This document shows positions 1 through 9,252 of a stretch of 64,000 nucleotides of DNA, piece by piece. How positions within the stretch are numbered: the first letter of the stretch is position 1; every line of letters begins with the position of its first letter. Origin of the DNA: Allobosea sp035944375 (GTDB taxonomy: Bacteria > Pseudomonadota > Alphaproteobacteria > Rhizobiales > Beijerinckiaceae); assembly GCF_035944375.1 (NCBI RefSeq), contig NZ_DASZBE010000041.1; one strand, given 5' to 3'. A model generated the notes under the pieces. The model saw nothing but the letters and a program-made list of their open reading frames with translations, was not told where the DNA came from and ran no database searches. Made by a program: the position numbers and the translations under genes.

Positions 1-456
<456 letters not shown>

Positions 457-559
457 GACACCCTGTTTCCTGACACCGGCCCTGCGAGGCCTTCCGAAAG
501 CGCGGTCGCATTAGGGTGTTTTGACGCGCGATGCAAGGTTGGCTGCGTGGCGGGGCGGT

Positions 560-1843
560 TCAGGCGCCCGCGACACCGAACACCCGGCGATAGCGCGCCA
601 CCGCCTCGCCCTCGCCGGAGACCTTCTCGGGGTTGTCGGAGAGCTTCACCGCCGGGCGGCCATTCGCCTTCGTGACCTTGCAGACCAGCGACATCGGGTC
701 GAGCGCGCGCGAACCGTCGGGCAGGCAGCCGACGAGATCGTTGGTGAGATCCGTGCCCCAGCCGAAGGCCATGCGGACCTTGCCGTCGAAGTGCCGGTAG
801 ACCCGTTCGATCGCATCCACGTCGAGCCCGTCCGAGAAGACCAGCAGCTTCTCGCGGGGATCGCGCCCGCGCTCGCGCCACCAGGCCATGATCGCCTCGC
901 CGGCCTCGATCGGCGGCGCCGAATCCGGGCGAAAGCCGGTCCAGTCCGCGACCCAGTCGGGCGCGTGACGCAGGAAGCCGGTCGTCCCGAAGGCGTCCGG
1001 CAGGGCGATCAGCAGATTGCCGCCATAGACCTGACGCCACTCGTCGAGCACGCGATAGGGCGCGCGCAGCAGCTCCGCGTCGCTCTCGGCCAGCGCCGCC
1101 AGCACCATCGGCAGCTCATGCGCGTTGGTGCCGATCGCCTCGAGATCGCCATCCATCGCCAGAAGCACGTTCGAGGTGCCGCTGAACTTCGGCCCCAGCC
1201 CCTCCTTCAGCGCCTCGACGCACCAGCGCTGCCAGAGATGGCCATGGCGGCGGCGCGTGCCGAAATCGGAGAGCTTGAGGTTCGGCAGCTTCTGCAGCCG
1301 CTCGACCTTGTCCCACATCTTCGCCTTGGCGCGGGCATAGAGCACATCGAGCGCGAACCGCTTCTGCCCGACCATGACGCGCCGGGCCCGCAGCTCGTTG
1401 ATGATCGCCAGCGCCGGCACCTCCCACATCGTCGTATGGGTCCAGGGTCCCTCGAAATGCAGCTCGTACTGCCCGTCGACCTGGCGCAGCTCGTAGTCCG
1501 GCAGCTGGAAATCGGCGAGCCAGGCCAGGAACTCCGGCGAGAACATCTGCCTCTTGCCGTAGAACGAGTTGCCCGCCAGCCAGATCAGCTCCTTCTTGGT
1601 GAAGCGCACCGAGCGGGCATGGTCGAGCTGCGCGCGCAGCTCGACCTCGTCGACGATGTCGGCGAGGCGGATGTGCTTGGAACGGTTGATCAGCGAGAAG
1701 GTCACCTCCACCTGCGGATGGAAGGCGCGGATCATCTGCAGCATCAGCAGCTTGTAGAAATCCGTGTCGAGCAGGCTGCAGATGATCGGATCGAGCCGCC
1801 AGCCATGGTTATAGGTCCGCGTCGCGATATCGGTGACGGTCAT
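560..1843 (-). CDS. pncB: Nicotinate phosphoribosyltransferase
   Basis: This enzyme converts nicotinate, PRPP and ATP into nicotinate mononucleotide in the Preiss-Handler NAD salvage pathway. The 427-residue length fits the family. The N-terminus contains LLDTDFYKLLMLQMI, typical of PncB, the centre has SDFGTRRRH, and GTNAHELPM carries the His that is autophosphorylated in characterised PncB enzymes. The open frame extends much further upstream, antisense to glpD, but that part has no family similarity and abnormal composition. The start was therefore placed at the ATG complementary to 1841-1843, where the conserved N-terminus begins. It is divergent from glpD and about 100 bases downstream of the tuf start on the same strand; no operon partner is evident. 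Confidence 0.95.
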   Translation of the reverse strand: MTVTDIATRTYNHGWRLDPIICSLLDTDFYKLLMLQMIRAFHPQVEVTFSLINRSKHIRLADIVDEVELRAQLDHARSVRFTKKELIWLAGNSFYGKRQMFSPEFLAWLADFQLPDYELRQVDGQYELHFEGPWTHTTMWEVPALAIINELRARRVMVGQKRFALDVLYARAKAKMWDKVERLQKLPNLKLSDFGTRRRHGHLWQRWCVEALKEGLGPKFSGTSNVLLAMDGDLEAIGTNAHELPMVLAALAESDAELLRAPYRVLDEWRQVYGGNLLIALPDAFGTTGFLRHAPDWVADWTGFRPDSAPPIEAGEAIMAWWRERGRDPREKLLVFSDGLDVDAIERVYRHFDGKVRMAFGWGTDLTNDLVGCLPDGSRALDPMSLVCKVTKANGRPAVKLSDNPEKVSGEGEAVARYRRVFGVAGA

Positions 1844-2074
1844 GGCGGCGTGGAATCCAGAGCGTTTTCGGCCGGAGCCGGTGGGAACAAGACGTGACCT
1901 GGCCATCTGAGGGTTCTCCGGTCTCCCGCGCAAGCCGGGACGGCGGGCCGCAGTCTCGTCGCGTTGACACATCAGGTGATCTCGGCAAGGAGCAGCCTGT
2001 GCCGACGGCGGCATTCGGGGCCAGCCAGCCCGCCGAATGGAGCGGAGTCGAGAGCAACAAGGCCTGATCTGCGC

Positions 2075-3583
2075 ATGACCGAGACGGAAACCACCTACGA
2101 CCTCGCCGTCATCGGCGGCGGCATCAATGGCTGCGGAATCGCCCGCGATGCGGCGGGGCGCGGCGCCTCCGTCGTCCTCTTCGAGAAGGACGACCTCGCC
2201 AGCGCCACCTCCTCGGCCTCGACCAAGCTGATCCATGGCGGGCTGCGCTATCTCGAGCATTACGAGTTCCGGCTCGTGCGCGAGGCGCTGATGGAGCGCG
2301 AGCGGCTCTGGGCCATCGCCCCGCACATCATCTGGCCGCTGCGCTTCGTGCTGCCGCACCACAAGGGCCTGCGCCCGGCCTGGCTGCTGCGTCTCGGCCT
2401 GTTTCTCTACGATCATATCGGCGGCCGCAAGAAACTGCCGGCGACGCGCACGCTCGACCTCTCGCGGGACGCCGCCGGCCGGCCCCTCAAGGACGATGGC
2501 GCCACCGCCTTCGAATATTCCGATTGCTGGGTCGAGGATTCGCGCCTCGTCGTGCTCAACGCCATGGACGCCGCCGCCAAGGGCGCCGCGATCCACACCC
2601 GCGCCCGCGTCGTCTCGGCCGATCGCGAGGGCGGGTTCTGGCGCATCACCGCGGAGACCGACGGCACGAGCCGCAGCGTGCGGGCGAAGGCGCTGGTCAA
2701 CGCGGCGGGCCCCTGGGTCGGCGACGTGCTGGGCGGCGTCGTCCGCTCCAACACCAGGGCCGCCGTCCGCATGGTCCAGGGCAGCCACATCGTCGTGCCC
2801 AGGCTCTATGAGCACGACCGCTGCTACATCTTCCAGAACGCCGACGGGCGCATCACTTTCGCGATCCCCTATGAGCGCGACTTCACCCTGATCGGCACGA
2901 CCGACCGCGACTATCGCGGCAATCCCGCCGACGCCAAGGCGACGCCCGAGGAGATCGACTATCTCTGCGCCGCCGCGAGCGAGTATTTCCGCGAGCCGGT
3001 GACGCCAACCTCTGTCGTCTGGACCTATTCCGGCGTGCGGCCGCTCTATGACGACGGCGCCAGCAAGGCGCAGGAGGCGACGCGCGACTATGTCCTGACG
3101 CTCGACGCGCCGCAGGGCCAGGCACCGCTGCTCTCCGTCTTCGGCGGCAAGATCACGACCTATCGCCGCCTCGCCGAATCCGCGCTGGAGAAGCTTAGCC
3201 CCCATGCCACCTGGGCGGCGCGCCCGACCTGGACCGTCACCGGCACGCTGCCGGGCGGCGATTTCCCGGTCGAGGGCTATGGAGCGCAGGTGAGTGCGCT
3301 GGCCGCCGCCCATCCCTGGCTCGCCCGGGCGACGCTGGCGCGGCTGGTGCGCGCCTACGGCACCAGGGCGCGCGACATCCTGCAGGGCGCGACCGGCCCC
3401 GCCGATCTCGGCCGCCATTTCGGCGCCGATCTCTATGAGCGCGAGGTCCGCTACCTGATGCGGGCGGAATGGGCGAAGCAGGCGGCCGACGTGCTCTGGC
3501 GCCGCAGCAAACTGGGCTTGCGCCTCTCGGCGTCCGAGCAGGAGGCACTGCAGGCCTTCATGGTGGAGCAGGCTGCCGCCTGA
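2075..3583 (+). CDS. glpD: Aerobic glycerol-3-phosphate dehydrogenase (FAD)
   Basis: GlpD oxidises sn-glycerol-3-phosphate to dihydroxyacetone phosphate at the inner membrane and passes electrons to ubiquinone. The 502-residue product begins with the FAD-binding Rossmann motif DLAVIGGGINGCGIARDAAGRG (a dinucleotide fold), followed by the GlpD signature with STKLIHGGLRYLE near residue 55. The C-terminal third (about residue 385 on) matches the helical DAO_C domain. The start ATG at 2075 lies just before the FAD motif; an upstream in-frame extension to 1964 is unconserved. It stands alone here, with no glpR, glpK or glpF beside it. Confidence 0.95.
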   Translation: MTETETTYDLAVIGGGINGCGIARDAAGRGASVVLFEKDDLASATSSASTKLIHGGLRYLEHYEFRLVREALMERERLWAIAPHIIWPLRFVLPHHKGLRPAWLLRLGLFLYDHIGGRKKLPATRTLDLSRDAAGRPLKDDGATAFEYSDCWVEDSRLVVLNAMDAAAKGAAIHTRARVVSADREGGFWRITAETDGTSRSVRAKALVNAAGPWVGDVLGGVVRSNTRAAVRMVQGSHIVVPRLYEHDRCYIFQNADGRITFAIPYERDFTLIGTTDRDYRGNPADAKATPEEIDYLCAAASEYFREPVTPTSVVWTYSGVRPLYDDGASKAQEATRDYVLTLDAPQGQAPLLSVFGGKITTYRRLAESALEKLSPHATWAARPTWTVTGTLPGGDFPVEGYGAQVSALAAAHPWLARATLARLVRAYGTRARDILQGATGPADLGRHFGADLYEREVRYLMRAEWAKQAADVLWRRSKLGLRLSASEQEALQAFMVEQAAA

Positions 3584-3606
3584 GCCGTTGCGAGCCCAAC
3601 CAAACC

Positions 3607-3709
3607 GTCATCCTGGACCAGCGGCGGAGCCGCGCAGGCCGGGATCCATCATCGGGCGACGTCCCGCCCGATGATGGATTCCGGTCGACCCTTGGTCGCC
3701 CAGGATGAC
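3607..3709. repeat. Dispersed palindromic intergenic repeat, full copy
   Basis: The outer arms GTCATCCTGG (3607-3616) and CCAGGATGAC (3700-3709) are exact inverse complements. A second nested pair, ATCCATCATCGGGCG and CGCCCGATGATGGAT, sits in the middle around 3643-3680. The same architecture recurs at 21813-21917 and, as a half element, at 44342-44382. It resembles the REP/BIME-like palindromes that are scattered between genes in Hyphomicrobiales. It lies between the 3' ends of two convergent genes, where it could act as a bidirectional terminator or mRNA-end hairpin. Confidence 0.8.
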
Positions 3710-3740
3710 GGCAGAGGGTCAACATCAGGCCCGGCAGCCC

Positions 3741-5060
3741 TCAGCGAACACCCGGCGGCAGCGAAGGCTGCGACAGGCGGTTGCCGATCTCGATGAACTT
3801 CAGCGGGTTGGTCGCCTCGCCCGCCAGCCGCGTCTCGTAATGCAGATGCGGGCCGGTCGAACGCCCGGTCGAGCCGAGCCTGCCGATGATCGCGCCGGGC
3901 GGGACGATCTGGTCAGGCTTCACGTCGAAGGCGCTCAGATGCGCGTAGCGGGTGGTGAGCCCGTTGCCATGGTCGAGTTCGACGAGATTGCCATAGCCGC
4001 CCGCGACCTCGGCCCGCAGCACTTTGCCGGCGCCGGCGGCGCGGATGGGCGTGCCCGTCTCGCCGCGAAAATCCATGCCGGAATGCATCGCCGCCGCGCC
4101 GGTGAAGGGGTCGGTGCGCATGCCGAAATTGCTGGTCGTGCTGTCGTCGCCATCGAGCGGACGGCGCAGCGGCACGATCTGCGCCAGTTCGCGCCAGCGC
4201 CCGAAAGTCGCCTGCGCCTCGCCGAGCTGCAGCACGCGGTGCTCGAAGCTGCCGGCGCGCATCGTCACCGAGAGCGGGATCAGCGGCCCGCCCATCGCCT
4301 GCCGGGCCGGGGGCAACCGGACCTTGCCGACATCGAGCCCGAGATCGGCGAGCGCCGCCCTCACCTCCTGCACCCGGCCGGCGAGGCGCAGGCCCAGTGC
4401 CGAAACCTGCTGCCCTTGAGCCTGGTCGATGCGGTCGAGTGATTGCTGGAACAGCGCGATGCGTTCGATCAGTGGCAAGGTCTCCTCCGCCCGCAGCGCC
4501 ACGGCTACCAAGCGCTTCTGCGGGGCGACGACGGCGGGGTTGATGCGATCGAGAATATTGCCCTGGAAGGGGTCGACCGCCGCGAGCCCGCCGGCCCCGC
4601 CCGGCGCCTGGGCGCCGCTGTTGGGCAGGACGGGCGCGACCGCCTGGCCGGTCAGCGTGCCCAAAAGGTTCTGCCGCGCCTCGAGCTCGATCTGCCGCGC
4701 GATCAGATCGGCGAGCTGGTCGTCGGCACCGCCCTCGCGCGGAGCAGTGCCCGGCGCGCGTTGCGTCGCGATCGAACTGACCAGTCGCCGCGTCAGCACC
4801 CGCATGCGCTCGTCATAGCTCGCCTTCAGCACCTGCTGTTCCTGCTGCAGCGCCGCCACCACCGCCTTCTCCTGGTGGAGCAGCCAGGTCGCGACCCCGG
4901 ACCAGACGCTCCCGCAGAGCGCGATCAGCAGGACCATGATCCGGCCGACGCGCCCGACGCGCGAGGGACGCCGCCGCGGCGCCGGGCGCGACGGATCGAC
5001 CGGCCGTTCGCCGCCGCCCTCCGGACCCGACCGGCTCTTCAGCCGCGCTGGTTGCAACAT
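3741..5060 (-). CDS. M23-family (LytM-like) metallopeptidase, membrane-anchored
   Basis: This is a predicted zinc endopeptidase (or amidase activator) acting on peptidoglycan in the periplasm. The 439-residue product has a basic N-terminus, one membrane segment near residues 40-60, a long helical or coiled-coil region, and a C-terminal M23 domain. Zinc ligands are visible as HSGMDFRG (HxxxD) and HLHYET (HxH), with GYGNLVELDHGNG between. The start at 5060 was chosen because AGGGAGAGGG precedes it; an upstream in-frame region has no support. It ends the leftward T6SS gene run, about 100 bases after a candidate effector, so it may remodel the wall for the apparatus. M23 proteins are also common housekeeping enzymes, and linkage is the only T6SS evidence. 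Confidence 0.85.
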   Translation of the reverse strand: MLQPARLKSRSGPEGGGERPVDPSRPAPRRRPSRVGRVGRIMVLLIALCGSVWSGVATWLLHQEKAVVAALQQEQQVLKASYDERMRVLTRRLVSSIATQRAPGTAPREGGADDQLADLIARQIELEARQNLLGTLTGQAVAPVLPNSGAQAPGGAGGLAAVDPFQGNILDRINPAVVAPQKRLVAVALRAEETLPLIERIALFQQSLDRIDQAQGQQVSALGLRLAGRVQEVRAALADLGLDVGKVRLPPARQAMGGPLIPLSVTMRAGSFEHRVLQLGEAQATFGRWRELAQIVPLRRPLDGDDSTTSNFGMRTDPFTGAAAMHSGMDFRGETGTPIRAAGAGKVLRAEVAGGYGNLVELDHGNGLTTRYAHLSAFDVKPDQIVPPGAIIGRLGSTGRSTGPHLHYETRLAGEATNPLKFIEIGNRLSQPSLPPGVR

Positions 5061-5163
5061 CCGCCACCCTCTCCCTGCCGACCTTCTCGGCAGAGGATAG
5101 CGCATTTCCCGGGACCGGGCGGGTCCGTCATACGGATGATGCGGCGCGCTCCGACACCGCCCG

Positions 5164-6438
5164 TCAAAACCCGCAGATCTCGACCAGGCGCTCCTGCGTC
5201 CGCGGGCCGGGGATGCCATCGATCTTCAGCGGCGGATAGCTCGCCTGGAACAGCCTGACGGCCTTCGTCGTCTTGGGACCCTTGATGCCGTCGACCGGCC
5301 CGGCCCCGAAACCCAGCGCGTTGAGCCTGAACTGCACGCCCGTCAGCCAGTCTGGCCGCGGCGCGGTCTTCTCGCCCGCGGTGATCACCATCTCCGGCAG
5401 ACGGATGACGGTCTTTCCCTGCTTGCGCTGCTTGAACGCGTCGAAGCTGCCCTTGACCACCTCCGGCGGAGCCGGATCGACCTTGGTCGGGACCGATGTG
5501 GCGGCGACGACGACGGGCGCGGCGAAATCGACGCCGTCCGCGGTCTCGATCGCCGTCATCCCCGCGATCAGCACGGCCGCGCCCTGCAGCAGGACGATGC
5601 CTTCCTCCATCAGGCCGGTGAAGGCCATGGCGTCGACCGCCCCCACCGCCTGCTTGGGCATCAGGCCGATGCCGCTTTTCTCCAGCATGCCCCAGCGCGA
5701 CACCAGCTGTTCGAGCGTGGGAAAGTACTTCCCGCCGTAATCGGCGAAGCGGACCATGCCCATGGCATCGCGCACGGCGATGACGCTGTGGTTGATCTCC
5801 CTGAGCGCGCCCGCCGGCGTCTTCACCACGCAGCGGATGGCGAAGACGATGACGCCGTCCTCGCTCCTCGCGAGCTGGACGATGTCCTTGACCGTGCGCG
5901 CCTGGTTCAGCCGCGTGACCTTGACGCCCTGGGACACCAGGAAATCCAGCGCCTGCTGGACATGCGCGCCGAGCTGCGTGCGCCCGGCCGCATTGGTCGA
6001 CAGGGAACTCAGCGGCTTGCCGACCGCCGCCGCCATGTCCTTCACGGTGATGAAGTAGTTGCGGCCTCGCGCGATCGACATGGCGTTGTTGATCGCCTGG
6101 AAGGTGCAGGGGCCGCTCACGCCCTTGACCTGCACCGCGAGCCTGATCCGCTGCAGATGGACCAGCCGCGACAGCACCCCGCCGGCCTTGCCGAGCGGAC
6201 CGAGGATGGCGAGGAGACGCAGCGCATCCTTGCCGACCCCGGCGAGCCCGCCTTCGGCGATGCCCTCGCCGAAACGAAGCACGTCGACGAAGCCGGCGCC
6301 CAGATCCATCGAGGTCTGCACGCCGGTGGCGAGCGTCACCGCCCACCATTGCGGATTGTCCTCGACCCATTCGCCGAGGATCTTCTCGGTCTCCAGCTTC
6401 TGCTTGTCCCACCAGTCGGCGTAGTCTGAAAAGGCCAT
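5164..6438 (-). CDS. Candidate T6SS effector: papain-like fold plus peptidoglycan-binding domain
   Basis: I do not recognise a named family for the whole protein (424 residues). In the middle is a plausible papain/C39-like catalytic triad: Cys111 in SGPCTFQAINNAM, His217 in INHSVIAVRD, and Asp233 in RFADYGGKYF. The 16-residue His-Asp spacing is normal for that fold. Residues 275-300 are hydrophobic. The C-terminus (about 365-424) is a PG_binding_1-type domain containing GPVDGIKGPKTTKAV and DGIPGPRTQE. There is no signal peptide, as expected of a T6SS cargo. It lies 58 bases downstream of clpV and before an M23 peptidase. A peptidoglycan-targeted cysteine peptidase or amidase delivered by the T6SS is the inference; a structural or wall-remodelling role remains possible. 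No obvious immunity gene adjoins it. Confidence 0.55.
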   Translation of the reverse strand: MAFSDYADWWDKQKLETEKILGEWVEDNPQWWAVTLATGVQTSMDLGAGFVDVLRFGEGIAEGGLAGVGKDALRLLAILGPLGKAGGVLSRLVHLQRIRLAVQVKGVSGPCTFQAINNAMSIARGRNYFITVKDMAAAVGKPLSSLSTNAAGRTQLGAHVQQALDFLVSQGVKVTRLNQARTVKDIVQLARSEDGVIVFAIRCVVKTPAGALREINHSVIAVRDAMGMVRFADYGGKYFPTLEQLVSRWGMLEKSGIGLMPKQAVGAVDAMAFTGLMEEGIVLLQGAAVLIAGMTAIETADGVDFAAPVVVAATSVPTKVDPAPPEVVKGSFDAFKQRKQGKTVIRLPEMVITAGEKTAPRPDWLTGVQFRLNALGFGAGPVDGIKGPKTTKAVRLFQASYPPLKIDGIPGPRTQERLVEICGF

Positions 6439-6496
6439 TGGCTTCGTCTCTCGCGGTCACCGCACCGCCCTTGGTCGGCGCAGACCCCGGATCGGT

Positions 6497-9235
6497 TCAC
6501 GAGACCGCGTAGGCGAAGGCCCCGTTCTCGACCGAGACCTTCGCCTCTGTGAGCGGCTTCTTCTCGAGCTGCAGGCCGAGGATCGCGCGCGAGAGCGCCG
6601 GCAGCATCGAGTTGGTGACGATATTGTCGATCATGCGCCCGCCGGAATCGGGGTCGTTGCACTGGGCGACGATGTGCGCGACGACCGCGTCGTCATAGAC
6701 GAAGGTGGCGCCATGGTTCTCGGCGATGCGCTTGCCGATGCGGCCGAGCTGCAGCCGCACGATGCCGCCCAGCATCTCCGGCGAGAGCGGGTAATAGGGG
6801 ATCGTCACCAGGCGCCCGATCAGGGCCGGTGGGAACACCCGCAGCAGCGCCGGACGCAGCGCCACCGCGATCGCCTCCGGGTCGGCGCGCTGCGCCGGGT
6901 CTGAGGCCATCCCCATGATCTCGTCGGTGCCGACATTCGAGGTCAGGATGATCAGCGTGTTCTTGAAGTCGATGCGCCGGCCGGTGCCGTCCTCCATCAC
7001 GCCCTTGTCGAAGACCTGGAAGAACAGCTCGTGGACGTCCGGATGCGCCTTCTCGATCTCGTCGAGCAGGACGACCGAATAGGGCTTGCGCCGCACGGCT
7101 TCCGTCAGCCGCCCGCCCTCGCCATAGCCGACATAGCCGGGAGGCGCGCCCTTCAGCGTCGAGACGGTGTGCGCCTCCTGGAACTCGGACATGTTGATGG
7201 TGATGACGTTCTGCTCGCCGCCATAGAGCTGCTCGGCCAGCGCCAGCGCCGTCTCGGTCTTGCCGACGCCCGACGGGCCGCAGAGCATGAACACGCCGAT
7301 CGGCTTGTTGGGATTGTCGAGCTTGGCGCGGTTGGTCTCGATGCGCCGGGCGATCATCGCCAGCCCGTGATCCTGGCCGACGACGCGCTTGTTGAGCGTC
7401 TCGGCGAGCTTGAGTACCGTCTCGATCTCGTCGGCGACCATGCGGCCGACCGGGATCCCGGTCCAGTCGGAGACCACCGAGGCGACCGACTGCTCGTCGA
7501 CATGGGCGTAGATCATGCGCTGCGCCGGGTCGATCTCCGACAGCGCCGCGAACTTCGCCGCCAGCGCCTCGCGCGCCGCCGTCGGGTCAGGGGCAGCGTC
7601 GGGAGCCGGTTCGGCCACGGGCGGCGCCTCGGCGCCGGCTTCCTCGGCCGCGACCTGCTGCGCGACCTCGACCTTCGGATCGGCGGCCGCGGCCGGCGTC
7701 TCGGCGAGCTTCGCCCGCAGCGCCTTGATTTCCTCGACGATGGCGAGTTCGTTCGCCCAGGCAGCCTCCAGCGCGGCGAGCTTTTCCTGGCCTTCGGCGG
7801 TCTCGGTCTCGATCTCGGCCAGGCGCTTGGCGGTGTCGCCGCCGAGATCCTGATCGGCCGTCAGCGCGGCCTTCTCCTGCGCCAGCGCGGCGAGGGCGAC
7901 GCGCGCATCCTCGATCGCGGCCGGGGTCGCGCTCTGGCTGATCGCGACGCGGGCGCAGGCCGTGTCGAGCAGGCTGACCGCCTTGTCGGGCAATTGCCGC
8001 GCCGGGATGTAGCGATGCGACAGCGTCACGGCCGCAACGATGGCGGCATCCGAAATGCGCACCTTGTGGTGCTTCTCCATCGGGCCGATCAGCCCGCGCA
8101 GCATGGTGCAGCAGCGCGCCACATCGGGCTCGTCGACATTGACCGGCTGGAAGCGCCGGGTCAGCGCCGGGTCCTTCTCGAAATACTGCCGGTATTCCGA
8201 CCAGGTCGTCGCGGCGATGGTCCGCAGCGTGCCGCGCGCCAGCGCAGGCTTGAGCAGATTGGCGGCATCGCCCGTGCCGGCCGCTCCGCCCGCCCCGATC
8301 AGCGTATGCGCCTCGTCGATGAACAGGATCACCGGCGTCGGCGAGGACTGGACCTCGTCGATCACCGAGCGCAGGCGCTGCTCGAACTCGCCCTTCATGG
8401 AGGCGCCGGCCTGCATCAGCCCGATGTCGAGCGCGCAGACGCGCACGCCCTTGAGCGGCGGCGGCACGTCGCCCGAGGCCACGCGCTGGGCGAAGCCCTC
8501 GGCGATCGCCGTCTTGCCGACGCCGGCCTCGCCGGTGAGGATCGGGTTGTTCTGGCGCCTGCGCATCAGCACGTCGATGACCTGGCGGATCTCGTCGTCG
8601 CGGCCGAGGATCGGGTCCATCGTGCCCGTGCGCGCCTTGGCCGTAAGGTCCTGCGAGAAGCGGTCGAGCGCGGTGGTTCCCTTGGCACCCTCGGCGGCCT
8701 CGGCGCCGGGCGTGCCCGCCGCCCGAAGGCCCGAGCCGTCCATCGGCCGCAGGTTCTCCTCCTCCGAGGCCTCCCAGATCTTGGCGTGGCCGGCGGCGAG
8801 TTCGTCGACCGGGATCTTGCCGAACTCCTTCGAGATTCCGGTCAGCACGCGGCGCAGATCGTTCGACTTCAGGATCGCCACCAGCACATGGCCGGTGCGG
8901 ATCTGCGTCTCGCCGAAGAACAGGGTGGCGTAGTGCCAGCCGCGGTCGAGCCCGTCGACGATGTTGTTGGCGACGCCGGGCATCTCCGTTTCGTTCTTGC
9001 GGAAGCCCTCGATGACGCCGCCGATATCGCCAGCGAGCTTGCCCATGTCGAGGCCGTAATGCTGCGCCGTCAGGCCGATATCGGTCGCGGGCCGCAGCAG
9101 GATCTGCGCCAGCCAGTGCGCCAGCTCGACATTGCGGTTGCCCGCGCCCTTCGCCTGCCGCAGCGCCTGGATGAAGGCCTCATAGCCGACCCGGTTGAGC
9201 TTGCCTGTGACGGCTTCGAGACTGATGTCGGCCAT
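6497..9235 (-). CDS. clpV: T6SS ATPase ClpV (TssH)
   Basis: ClpV is the hexameric AAA+ unfoldase that disassembles the contracted TssB/TssC sheath in the cytoplasm. The 912-residue protein has an N-terminal Clp-N repeat region, Walker A motifs GEAGVGKT near residue 235 and GPSGVGKT near residue 653, and Walker B sequences ILFIDEAHT and VVLLDEIEKAH. The linker between the AAA domains carries an Ala/Glu/Pro-rich insertion around residues 515-555 that is longer than I would expect. The VNDERS-type N-terminus and the neighbouring tss genes separate it from ClpB. It begins 17 bases after the tssG stop and is surely cotranscribed with it. Confidence 0.96.
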   Translation of the reverse strand: MADISLEAVTGKLNRVGYEAFIQALRQAKGAGNRNVELAHWLAQILLRPATDIGLTAQHYGLDMGKLAGDIGGVIEGFRKNETEMPGVANNIVDGLDRGWHYATLFFGETQIRTGHVLVAILKSNDLRRVLTGISKEFGKIPVDELAAGHAKIWEASEEENLRPMDGSGLRAAGTPGAEAAEGAKGTTALDRFSQDLTAKARTGTMDPILGRDDEIRQVIDVLMRRRQNNPILTGEAGVGKTAIAEGFAQRVASGDVPPPLKGVRVCALDIGLMQAGASMKGEFEQRLRSVIDEVQSSPTPVILFIDEAHTLIGAGGAAGTGDAANLLKPALARGTLRTIAATTWSEYRQYFEKDPALTRRFQPVNVDEPDVARCCTMLRGLIGPMEKHHKVRISDAAIVAAVTLSHRYIPARQLPDKAVSLLDTACARVAISQSATPAAIEDARVALAALAQEKAALTADQDLGGDTAKRLAEIETETAEGQEKLAALEAAWANELAIVEEIKALRAKLAETPAAAADPKVEVAQQVAAEEAGAEAPPVAEPAPDAAPDPTAAREALAAKFAALSEIDPAQRMIYAHVDEQSVASVVSDWTGIPVGRMVADEIETVLKLAETLNKRVVGQDHGLAMIARRIETNRAKLDNPNKPIGVFMLCGPSGVGKTETALALAEQLYGGEQNVITINMSEFQEAHTVSTLKGAPPGYVGYGEGGRLTEAVRRKPYSVVLLDEIEKAHPDVHELFFQVFDKGVMEDGTGRRIDFKNTLIILTSNVGTDEIMGMASDPAQRADPEAIAVALRPALLRVFPPALIGRLVTIPYYPLSPEMLGGIVRLQLGRIGKRIAENHGATFVYDDAVVAHIVAQCNDPDSGGRMIDNIVTNSMLPALSRAILGLQLEKKPLTEAKVSVENGAFAYAVS

Positions 9236-9252
9236 GATGGTCTCCTCGGGCG

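Noticed and set aside
1844..3418. Upstream extension of the pncB reading frame antisense to glpD
   Set aside because: No homology-like features, and it would overlap the whole glpD gene; the conserved PncB start is at 1843.
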